From positions 20,073,071 through 20,137,070 of the forward strand of contig NC_133104.1 in NCBI RefSeq assembly GCF_022965805.1: a DNA stretch of 64,000 nucleotides, given 5' to 3'. The position numbers and the translations under genes were made by a program. Shown one piece after another: positions 9,835 through 20,819 of this stretch (positions within the stretch are counted from its first letter, which is position 1; the number at the start of each line of letters is the position of its first letter). Source of the DNA: Primulina eburnea. Lineage: Eukaryota; Streptophyta; Magnoliopsida; Lamiales; Gesneriaceae. Below the pieces are notes generated by a model. The model was not told the DNA's origin. It searched no databases and saw only the letters and a program-made list of their open reading frames with translations.

Positions 9835-11238
9835 GTTGAGCTGTCTTCATTTCTCTTCATTCTTCATCAGCAGAACCGAGAACAAACTTTCCCTCAAGCT
9901 TTTCATATTAGAATTGGTATTGTGAAAGATTTATACCTCCAAATTTAAATCCAAGCATAGATTTGAACTCCTATCTTTGAAGATTACAAGAAGATGTAAG
10001 TTTCAGTTATTTTCAGCATGTTTCGATATTTGTTTGTTGGAAGAATTCAGATTTGAGTTATAATATGTGTTCTTGATATTATGAGCATCGTAGAAACGTT
10101 ACCGGATTGATTTTCAGATACCGTATGACGTTGTTTCGAAATTCCAGCATGTATTATGAGAGATTATGCAGATTTTCAGTGTTGAAATGATTGTGCTATG
10201 ATTGAGGTTAATCGATTATTGTTATGTTGAGATTGAGTTATCGGTATCGCGAGACTACGCCGTTACGCCGTTGAATTACATTGAAAGCGATTACAGAATT
10301 GTACATGGAGATGTATATTGATAGAGTGCACATTTATTATGCTATTTCAGATTTGTATTGACTACTTGGTATTCGAGACTTTGACTACGACACCGACTAT
10401 TCGACAAGAAAGATATAATTCATGTGGTCACGGGATTGCACAACTCGATTCAGATTTGATACGAGTTTCCCTAAATCACATACTAGATTGTTATTACATT
10501 TCATTATGTAATGTTTTGTTTATTGATTTATAGTCGAGTCCTGAGATAGGAGATATTGGCAGACTGGCCAAAAACTATACGTTTCGGTGTATCGATGCAT
10601 AGGAGTAGATTTGCTCTATGTGTAGACCCTCGATACAGAGCTGACCGAAGTCTAGGAATAAGACGTACCGTCGCCCCGATTGGTTGAGTAGGTGACAGAC
10701 CGTCTTATTCACACCGGGATCCCTAGATTAGAAATGAGTCGAGTCAAGATTTAAATGTTGAATACAGATTTGTATTCTTCTACATGTTTAGATTTTATTC
10801 ATGTTACTTGATATATGCTATGCTTTTGTACATGATTATGACATTGCATGCATCCATGTTTTATACTGGGATATGTTCTCACCGGAGTTATCCGGCTGTT
10901 TTCGTGTCTGTATGTGTGCATGGCAACAGGTGGGGCAGGATCAGGGTCACGACGAGGAAGAGAGAGTTGATAGCGTGGTGATGCCGGGTGTAGCAGCAGA
11001 TTACTAGTAGTTTTTGTCTAGATCTGAACTACTTGTATTTGAGATTCGAACATTAGTTGTATCGTTGTGCTAGACAGACTTGTATGTATCTGATGTTGTT
11101 TAATTATTATAAATATATGTCATGCTTTTATTATACATTTGAATTAATGTTAAAAGCAAATTTTTGACCCACATTTTCGAACAAAGATCCAATTAAATCC
11201 CAAAAGAATTGAGTTAGAGCCCGGGTCCCCACAACAGG

Positions 11239-11250
11239 TGGTATCAGAGC
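11239..11250 (+). other. Primer-binding site of element C
   Basis: TGGTATCAGAGC, complementary to the initiator tRNA-Met 3' end, lies five bases after the 5' LTR end. Confidence 0.92.
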
Positions 11251-11490
11251 TGTAGGTTCTGTAGACTGAGATAGAATAGAATGAGCGGGGTAGATCGAGT
11301 CATCTTCCTTGCTTTTGAGATGCTAGCATGGTTTATTGCTTTCCATATTATATGTTGTGTTGTATTATCTGAATTGATTTACAGCATTTCAAGCCTGAAT
11401 CAAAACCGATTCTCGATCAGAGTCTATGATCAGAGGAGGGCTGAGACAGATGATATTGATTGTGTACTAATCAGTTTGGTAATCAGATTT

Positions 11491-14400
11491 ATGCCGCCTA
11501 GACGTATACCACAGCCAGAGCAGGGTAGCACATCAGGTGCACAGATGGATGTCACCGCTACGCCGATGGAGACCTTATTGAAGAGATTTCAGTCTTTCCA
11601 TCCGCCTACCCTGAAGGGCACAGAGAGTGCAGTAGAGTGCGAGAGTTGGCTTGATGATATCGAGATGTTGTTTGAGTCTTTGGCCTATACTGATGAGCGA
11701 CGTGTGAAGCTGATAGGGCATCAGATGCAAGAGGTTGCAAAGAGCTGGTGGTTGACTACGAAGAGAGCCTTGGAGCATTGAGGCATTAACATCACATGGA
11801 AAGTCTTCAAGGATGAGTTCTATCAGCGATTCTTCCCCGTTTCTTACCGAAAAGATAAAAGAGCTGAATTTGCGAATCTGAAGCAGGGACAGTGGAACAT
11901 CGAGGAGTATGTTGCTAAATTTTCTGCACTGCTACGATTTGCACCGCATGTGGCCGGAAACGACGAGGCAGTGGCCGATCAGTTCATCAATGGGCTGAAC
12001 CCCGATGTCTTTACCCTGGTGAACATGGGACGGCCTAGTACTTTTTCAGAGGCACTGAACCGAGCGAAGGGAGAAGAGGCTGGCTTGATCAGGCAGCGAG
12101 GGGCTTCCTACGGTGTTCAGGGGCAGAGACCGCCACAGCCTACTACCGTACAGTTTCCACCACCTCCTCCTCGTTTTAACAGTGGAGCTAGTGGTAGTGG
12201 CAAGAAGGAATTTCTGAAGGCTAAGGGCAGACAGTTTAAGAAATCCGGAAGCAGTTCATCGAGTTCGAGTGGATCTCGACAGAGAGGTCAGGGTTCAGAT
12301 TACAGTGGCGTGTATTGTAGCTCGTGTAGAGGACGACATGCGACGGAGCAGTGTCAAGGAGTTATGGGACGCTGCAACATCTGTAGGCAACAGGGACACT
12401 TCGCTAGAGTTTGTCCCCAGAGAGGTGCACAACGATTCCAGAGCACAGGATCATCAGCACCAGCGCCACAGATGGAGAGACAGGCATCTTCTGTACACTC
12501 CTTTCAGCCACCCTCCACACAGACTCAGCAGAGACCAGGAGGTAGTCAGACGGTGAGTCAGCCTCCCCGACAGCAGGCATGTGTTTTTGCCCTGACAGAG
12601 GAGCAGGCGCAGGAGGCGCCAGATGACGTCATTGCAGGTAACTGTTTTCTTTGCGGTTATCCTGCATATGTGTTGATAGACACAGGGGCATCTCATACAT
12701 TCATATCTGAACATTTTGCATTGAGACATTCATTGACTATTGAGTTTTTATCGACAGTAGTGTCTATAGCTTCTCCGTTGGGAAGTGGTTTGATATCTGT
12801 GACTACTGTTAGACACTGTATGCTTCAGTTTGAGGGGCATGAGATTGATCTTGATTGTGTAGTACTTGGTTTAGCTGATTTTGATTGTATAGTTGGTATA
12901 GACATGTTGACCAAGTACAGGGCCACTGTAGACTGTTTCCACAAGATTGTCAGATTCAGACCCGAGATGACAGATGAGTGGAAATTCTACGGCAAGGGTT
13001 CCAGATCTCGGATTCCCTTAGTATCTGCTCTGACTATGAGTAGATTGCTTCAGAGAGGAGCAGAGGGCTTTCTCGTATATTCAGTAGATCTACTGAAGTC
13101 GAGCCCAGCATTGGCAGATCTGCCAGTGGTGTGCGAGTTTGCAGATGTGTTCCCAGATGAGATTCCAGGGTTGCCTCCAGTTCGAGAGGTAGATTTTAGC
13201 ATAGATCTTGTGCCAGGCAGTGTTCCTATCTCGAGAGCTCCGTATAGGATGGCGCCTATTGAACTGAAGGAATTGAAAGCACAGTTGGAAGATCTTTTGT
13301 CCAAGGGATATATCAGACCCAGTGTATCTCTTTGGGGTGCTCCGGTGCTTTTTGTTCGAAAGAAAGATGGTTCGATGCGACTGTGTATTGATTATAGGCA
13401 GTTGAACAAGGCAACAGTGAAGAACAAGTATCCTTTGCCTCGCATCGACGACTTGTTTGATCATCTACAGGGATCTTCTGTATACTCGAAGATCGATTTG
13501 AGATCAGGGTATCATCAGCTCCGAGTTAGAGATGTTGATATGCCGAAGACTGCATTCTGAACCAGGTATGGACATTACGAGTTTGTTGTTATGCCTTTCG
13601 GTTTGACGAATGCACCTGCGGTGTTTATGAGTTTGATGAACCGCATTTTTCAGAGATATTTAGATGATTTTGTGATTGTGTTTATTGACGACATTTTGGT
13701 GTATTCGAAGAGTCTGACTGAACATGCAGATCATCTGAGAATTGTACTAAAGACTTTGAGAAAAGAGCAGTTGTATGCCAAACTGTCCAAGTGTGAATTC
13801 TGGTTGCGACAGGTTGTCTTCTTGGGGCATATTATATCTGGAGAGGGTATTGCGGTAGATCCGAGCAAAGTGGAGGCTGTGGTCAGTTGGCCGAGACTGA
13901 CTTCAGTGCCTGAGATACGCAGTTTCATGGGTCTAGCCGGGTACTATCGACGTTTTATTCGAGATCTCTCGAGTATAGCGAAGCCTATCACCCAGTTGAC
14001 ACAGAAGAACATGCCATTTGTGTGGTCGGAAGATTGTGAAGCCAGTTTTGTAGAGTTGAAGAAGAGGCTGACTAGTGCGCCTGTCTTGACGATTCCTACC
14101 GGTACAGGTGAGTTCGTTGTATATTGTGATGCATCTCACAGAGGGCTTGGATGTGTTCTTATGCAGCGAGGGCACGTGATAGCGTACGCCTCTAGACAGC
14201 TGAAGCCGCACGAGACTTGTTACCCGATTCATGATCTTGAATTGGCGGCGATTGTATTTGCACTCAAGATCTGGCGTCATTATCTATATGGCGAGAAATT
14301 TGAGATTTATTCTGATCATAAAAGATTGAAGTACCTCTTTTCTCAGTCGGAGTTGAACATGAGGCAGCGACGATGGCTTGATCTGCTGAAAGATTTTGAT

Positions 14401-16011
14401 TGCGAGATCAAGTACCATCCAGGGAAGTCGAATGCAGCGGCAGACGCCTTGAGTCGAAAGGTATGTGCTCTTTCCTTGTCGACTGTAGGTGTATCGAATT
14501 TAGTGGAAGATTGTTGCTTGTCTGGATTGATATTTGATACAGAGAGTAGACCGCTGCGACTTGCTGCGATTCAGATTGAGCCAGATCTGATTTTGAGGAT
14601 CAAAGAAGCGCAGAGGACTGATCCGAGTGTGCAGAAATCGATTGATATGGTCAGAGCTGGACATATCTCAGAATATCAGGTCAGAGATTCTGTTCTATAT
14701 GTGAATAACCGCTTAGTAGTGCCAGAGATTTCAGATTTGAGACGACAGATCATGTCGGAGGCACACTGTAGTCGGTTCAGCATTCATCCTGGTGGCAGGA
14801 AGATGTATAACGACTTGAAGACACAATTCTGGTGGAAGCAGATGAAGACAGACATTGCAGAATTTGTGTCTAAGTGCCTGAATTGCCAGCAGGTGAAGGC
14901 AGAGAGGAAGAAGCCCGGAGGTTTACTTCAGAGTTTGTCTGTTCCTGAATGGAAATGGGACCACATTTCCATGGACTTCGTGACGAAGTTACCTCGATCT
15001 TCACGGGGTTGTGACGCGATTTGGGTTGTGATAGACAGACTGACCAAATCAGCGTGCTTTATTCCGTACAGAATGACCTATCGACACGATCAGATGGCAG
15101 AGTTGTATGTCAGAGAGGTCGTCAGATTACACGGTGTGCCGAAGTCGATCGTATCAGATCGTGATCCACGATTTACTTCTCACTTTTGGCACAGCTTGCA
15201 GCAGGCTTTGGGTACGACTTTACACCTGAGCACTGCTTATCATCCCCAGACAGACGGACAGTCAGAGCGGACTATCCAGACTTTAGAGGACATGCTGAGA
15301 GCTGTAGTACTAGACTTTGGTACCAGTTGGCAAGACTCATTGCCGTTGTGCGAATTTTCATACAATAACAGCTATCAGACGAGCATAGAGATGGCACCAT
15401 TCGAAGCTTTATACGGAAAGAAATGCAGATCTCCGTTGTACTGGGATGATATATCTGAGGTGCCAGAGTTAGGGCCTGATATGATTCGTGAGATGACCGA
15501 GAAAGTGAAGATCATTCAGAAGCGAATGAAGACGGCACAGGATAGGCAAGCGAAGTACGCCAATGTCAGACGTAGACCGTTAGTGTTTGAGCAGGGAGAC
15601 AGAGTATTCTTGAAGATTTCACCTTTCAGAGGCATTGTCAGATTTGGCAAGCGAGGAAAGTTGTCTCCTAGATACGTCGGTCCGTACGAGATGCTTGAGA
15701 AAATTGGCGATCGAGCTTATAGACTTGCTCTTCCTCCTTCATTATCTGGTATTCATGATGTATTTCATGTCTCGATGTTGCGTAGATATATGCCAGATAG
15801 TTCTCATGTCATTCAGCCTGACGAAGCCGAACTAGATCAGACTCTGAGCTATGTTGAAAGACCGATACAGATCCTTGATCGGAAAGAGAAACAACTTAGA
15901 ACCAAGACCATTTCGCTTGTGAAGGTTCAATGGAGTCGGCATGGCATCGAGGAAGCAACTTGGGAGACAGAGTCTGATATGAGACAGAGATATCCTGAGT
16001 TATTCACATGA
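11491..16011 (+). pseudogene. gag-pol: Element C gag-pol polyprotein with two premature stops
   Basis: One frame of 1506 residue codons runs from ATG 11491 (Met-Pro-Pro-Arg-Arg) to TGA at 16009. It is broken only by TGA at 11779-11781 and 13558-13560; comparison with D and other relatives shows both replace CGA (Arg). Order: Gag core (about codons 44-150), Ser-rich linker, CCHC knuckle [14 protein letters not shown] (12373-12414), aspartic protease with DTGAS (near 12680), RT with the catalytic FIDD (13681-13692), RNase H with its Asp residues retained ([14 protein letters not shown]), integrase HHCC finger and D,D-E core, GPY-type motif (VGPYEM), and chromodomain to YPELFT. No intron is seen between Gag and protease. 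The element is one of the most complete Gypsy copies in the window and a candidate relative of the enzyme donor for A and D. Confidence 0.93.
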
Positions 16012-16098
16012 TGTAAGTATTTATTCAGCTTTGGTTTACACTGCTGTTTATATACGCCCTGAGTTGATGCTTGTAAGTTCGAGGACGAACTTATATCT

Positions 16099-16112
16099 AA
16101 GAGGGGGAGAAA
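16099..16112 (+). other. Polypurine tract of element C
   Basis: AAGAGGGGGAGAAA directly precedes the 3' LTR. It is preceded by GAGGACGAAC, a segment conserved at this place in D and similar to G. Confidence 0.88.
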
Positions 16113-16914
16113 TGTAATGCCCGGAAATGTTAAAAATGTGAAGGGTACAATATTGGAACAGATTCAGTGGCGCCCGAGCGGTAGAAAAAGCCCGCCCGAG
16201 CGCCATTGTCCAACAAAATTATGTTTTGGCCAGAAGCTTCCGCGCCCGAGCGGTACATTTTGACCGCCCGAGCGCCAAAGTATCATTCGAAAAGTGTTGG
16301 ACAGAAACTGCCGCGCCCGAGCGGTACATTCTTACCGCCCGAGCGCCGCCTGAAATGTGTTAATGTTTTAAGAAGACACGTATGAAATTTCATGCAATAT
16401 ATATGAGTTGAGCTGTCTTCATTTCTCTTCATTCTTCATCAGCAGAACCGAGAACAAGCTTTCCCTCAAGCTTTTCATATTAGAATTGGTATTGTGAAAG
16501 ATTTATACCTCCAAATTTAAATCCAAGCATAGATTTGAACTCCTATCTTTGAAGATTACAAGAAGATGTAAGTTTCAGTTATTTTCAGCATGTTTCGATA
16601 TTTGTGTGTTGGAAGAATTCAGATTTGAGTTATATGTGTTCTTGATTTTATGAGCATCGTAGAAACGTTACCGGATTGATTTTCAGATACCGTATGACGT
16701 TGTTTCGAAATTCCAGCATGTATTATGAGAGATTATGCAGATTTTCAGTGTTGAAATGATTGTGCTATTGATGTTGAATTGATTGAAGTAAATCGATTAT
16801 TGTTATGTTGAGATTGAGTTATCGGTATCGCGAGACTACGCCGTTACGCCGTTGAATTACATTGAAAGCGATTACAGAATTGTACATGGAGATGTATATT
16901 GATAGAGTGCACAT
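16113..16914 (+). mobile_element. 3' LTR of element C, left part
   Basis: First 802 bp of the 3' LTR, up to the Copia insertion. It carries the same inverted-repeat array as the 5' LTR. It resumes at 26844. Confidence 0.92.
16910..16914. repeat. Target-site duplication of the Copia element (left copy, CACAT)
   Basis: CACAT also follows the Copia 3' LTR at 26839-26843; the uninterrupted C 5' LTR has a single CACAT here. Confidence 0.95.
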
Positions 16915-18986
16915 TGTTAGAGTAGGTGCACGTCGAGCCAAGTGTTGGGCGACTGTTCACAATGAAACTCTTTGTATAAACGATCTTTATTTTAATAATA
17001 TTTCAATTTATTAATTTGGCGCATCTTTATCTTTATACCCATGCTAGTTGCATAGATAAAGTCCTTGAATATACAAATAGTAGAAAGAATATGAGATGCT
17101 CATATGATGAGTATCATGAAACTCATATTTGGAATACTGTATATTCTAAACCGTTCCTAGTCGATTCAGCCGCCACTAAGAAGGATAAAGGCCGCTCGAG
17201 TTAGAGACTAGTATCTGCGATGTGAGTACCATGTTTCATTGGTAGGGGACATTGTGATGTCCGATCATGCAGATAGGTGCTCCTTGTAGAGTGCACTGAA
17301 CAACCCTCCATAAAAGGACTTTCCAAGTGGTTCTCACTTATCGAGTGGAAAAGTCCTGGTTTATGGTTGTACAGAGTTAGTCCTTATGACCCGGGACAAC
17401 ATTGAGACTCTATGTGCTAGCGTTTCACTTTGACTTGTTTACCGACTCTTATGGGGTCATTAGGTGGCAAGGTTGGGTGTTACGGCGAAACATATAGGAG
17501 TCGATGCATTGTAGTCGGGGATTCACCGCTTACCTACGGGTATGGATATCCTATGTGTTTTTCATGTATATGTGGGTTGAAATCTCTGATCAGAGTATGG
17601 TGGTAATTATGAAAGGGGTTTCATAGATTACACCATCGATGCAACCACAACATGACACATAGTATCGATTCATTGACAACTCTCGATAAACCAATAGTTG
17701 TCGAATCGGTCGGGATATATGAGATGAAGGGACCGTACTGTACGCTAACCATAATTGATTGGTTCTTGCAGGCACTATCATGTGATACCTAGGGAATCAC
17801 GTAAGCGATGCTGCTAGACGTTTAACGTGATTGGTTGGGTACTATCAGACTTGAGTTCTGACGTTCTTGTTATCAAGGTGTTGATAAGTAAGAATGGAGC
17901 AATTAGGGTATGCTCGAATAAGGACATGTTTAGTCCGAATCACATTATGATGTGGACCCACGGCTAGTTGTATCAATGAACCATTGAGGGCCACACAAGT
18001 ACTTGCTTTGTAAATCCCGAAGAGAAGTAAAATAGTTCAATGTGTTGAACGGCTTGTAAATGTGTTTATGAGCGGAAAAGAAAAATTTAGAAGTATGACT
18101 TCTATGAGAGAAATATTAATTTTAATTTTTGGAAGTGTTCCTAAATTAAAATTTGGCCAAGTGAATAATGTGTTTGAAAATTGTGATTTTCATAAACATT
18201 ATTATGGACTAAATTAAATTAATCCAAGTGTTGAATTAATTAAACACTAGTGGACCTAGTAGAGTCCAAATAATTATTTTAATTCAAGTGTTGAATTAAT
18301 TTTATATAATTGGGCCTTGTAGAGCCCAATTGGAAATTATTATTTAAACTAGTGGGCTTGTATAAAATTCAAGCAAAGTAGTATTGGGCTCAAATTGTTT
18401 GAGACAATAATATTAGTCCATGGGCCCTTGTGAAGGGTTTCAAGCCCACATGCAAAGGGGATTAGGGTTTGCATGCTTGGAGTAATAGCCAAAATACTTT
18501 TTAATAAAATATTCAAAAGAAGTGCAACTTTTGAGACAACTTTTGCAACTACCTAGGCTAGTCTCCCACTCCTCCATGCATACCTCTTGGCCGAAAATTC
18601 ACAAGTTTTTACACCAATTTTCTCTCATTTTTCTCTCAAGTTTTGTTCTTCATTTTGGAGACAAAAATTCTTTCTCTTTGAAAAATCCTCAAACTTTTCT
18701 AGTGCAATTTTTGAGGGGGTTTACCTTGTGAGTGGTGGGCCTTATTTTGAAGAAAAGAAAGGTGTTGGAGGCTTGTAGATCTTCAACCTAGAAGAGTCAA
18801 GTTGTTTACAACTTGATTGGAGCCATACATCAACTTTGCTAAGTTGATAGGTATATTTTTCTTACCTCCTATGTATGGATTTTTATTAGTAAATATAGTG
18901 CAAATCAAGGGGGCCGAAAAATGCATGATAAAATTTTAAATTTTGCTTCCGTTGCGCTTATTGCCCCCGTAACCGGTCCGCTTTCA
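16915..18986 (+). mobile_element. 5' LTR of the Copia element
   Basis: It starts TGTTAGAGTA and ends CCGCTTTCA, 2072 bp. It contains two related small hairpins (18251-18268 and 18311-18328). Short open frames within it have no recognisable product. Confidence 0.95.
18251..18328 (+). repeat. Pair of related hairpins in the Copia LTR
   Basis: TGGACCTAGTAGAGTCCA and TGGGCCTTGTAGAGCCCA each form a short stem with a similar loop, and compensating changes keep the stem paired in both. They are duplicated at 26103-26180 in the 3' LTR. Confidence 0.75.
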
Positions 18987-18988
18987 AG

Positions 18989-19000
18989 TGGTATCCGAGC
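18989..19000 (+). other. Primer-binding site of the Copia element
   Basis: TGGTATCCGAGC lies two bases after the 5' LTR. It differs at one base from the usual initiator-Met site TGGTATCAGAGC; this variant sits at the expected place. Confidence 0.85.
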
Positions 19001-20819
19001 TTAGGTTGCGGATTTTGTACTATATTTACGTTATATTATGTTGAGTATCGATTTCTAACCGCTTGAAATTTTTTGTGCATAAATCTTCAAGGCCGAAATT
19101 TTGAGAAACAAACCAAAAAAAAAAAAAAAATATTTTCGGGCAGCATGTTGCTGCCCGTGAGTTTCGGGCTGCCCGAATTATTTCGGGCAGCATGTTTGGG
19201 CAGCCTACGGGCTGCCCGGAAAATTCGATTTTAATAAAAAAAAAAAAAATTTTTTGTGTGTTGCCGGAATCCGGCGACGGAGCTCCGGCGACGGCGGTGA
19301 CGACTAGGGTTTCCAAAAGTGTTTTGGATAATCCAAGTGTCATGGGCCTTAAGATGTTGGGCCATTGGATGGCCAACATAATTTGTGAATTTTAAATAGG
19401 CCAAAGTATTTTTGGTGAAAAATGAGTTTTGGGCCCTTAAGTTTAAAATTACAAATGTTGCACATATATTTTTTCATAAAATAAATAATTGAAGTGGGAC
19501 TTTAATTATTTATAGTAAATTGTGATTTATAAGAAATTCAATTATAAATAAATTAATTTGAAAGTAGACAAAGGGGTTTGTATACTTTGTTAATTTAATT
19601 TATAATTGTGGCGGTTAGTGATTGGTTCAAGATACATAATATTGGATCAATTAATTATAGTGATAATTAATTGATGGTGTATGATATTTGATATTGTGCA
19701 TGAAGGATGATCAAAAGCCCAAGCCCAATTTGCTAGGTGTATGCTAGGATATTTGTGTTGTATGATTGTAATAATTATCAATTTATAAAGTGGGCTTGGT
19801 TTATGGCCCGTTCCCACCCCATGAGATGTATCCCTATGTGCCATGGATATTTAATTGTAAATATTAGAATAGGGGAAGATCAAGATTGGAAGATGGTGGC
19901 CTTGGTGATTATGAAGATCGAAGACATGTAATATTGGATGCTAATGTAATAATTTAGTTGCATTGCATCCCTGCATTTACCCTAGGATTGGACCTAGGCC
20001 CGTGTTTGGCTCACACGGGCCATTAGTTTTGGGGCGATTGATCATCCTTGTACTGTTTTCTATTTATAATATATGCATGATATGTTATAAATAATGAGTA
20101 TGTGCGTTATTATTATTATAATAACAAAGTTGCATGAATCCGGCAAACATACGATCAAACATGGCGAGCTTTTAAAATAAAATTAATGATGAGACCTTTC
20201 AAAATTAAAAACCCTCATTTTGAATAAGATTCAAAATTAATATCAAGTCCGAAAAGGGGAATTATAAATTTGTTTATAATTTCCTTGTCTTCCATCGACA
20301 ATGGATGCATGATGAACGCTACCCGTACTCGGGGCTCGGCTCATATTATTGAGGGGGCCCTGGGTGCCGGAAAGCTGTGACATCCATTGACATGGTGATG
20401 TGAACTACGTGGAACTCCCATGATTTCGGCTCATATTATTGAGGGAACTCATGGCGACCGTCCATTAAGGTTCAATATCGATGGGTTAGGCTTGACACGT
20501 AAAGATGAACGACGTCATATTATTGGGTCCTAATCAAACGTGAGACAAAAGAATACGTAGAGGGTTGCATGGCGATGCAATTGGAAACTACCTTTTAGGA
20601 GTTGTGATGGCCGATATTATTCGGGATCACAATTCGCTAATTGGACCTTACGTACCTACTGAGGAAAGTGTTTCCCGTTTTCACTAGAGGGTAGTGAAAA
20701 TGTCAAAACAGTGGGAGCGATAATTTATAAAGTAAAAGTCCAAACTTTATATCTTATTAAATATTTTAAAATAGTCATTAACATTTATCTGTTTTACTTT
20801 TCAGTACAAATCTTTGACA
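19001..20819 (+). other. Long untranslated leader of the Copia element
   Basis: About 1.8 kb separate the PBS from the gag ATG, with no long frame on the plus strand. It holds A-rich tracts near 19110 and 19240, inverted GGGCAGC/GCTGCCC motifs (19135-19220), and a motif with the core CATATTATTG recurring at about 90-bp spacing (near 20341, 20431, 20515, with a weaker copy near 20612). It could hold packaging or translation-control signals; that is inference. Confidence 0.7.

Larger units (their letters stand above)
9541..11233 (+). mobile_element. 5' LTR of element C
   Basis: It starts TGTAATGCCC and ends GGGTCCCCACA, 1693 bp. It holds three GC-rich inverted-repeat pairs (9595-9776), a TATA-like ATATATATGA (9825-9834) and a U5 end shared with A, D and the solo LTR. 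Confidence 0.93.

Noticed and set aside
11281..11490. Upstream extension of C Gag to 11281
   Set aside because: The Met-Pro-Pro-Arg-Arg start at 11491 matches related Gags; the upstream part has no Gag similarity and is probably leader.
13050..13464. Long frames opposite the C, B and G pol genes
   Set aside because: Antisense shadows of conserved coding sequence with no match to any family I know.
17016..17204. 62-residue frame identical at 24868-25056
   Set aside because: Part of the Copia LTRs; no recognisable product.
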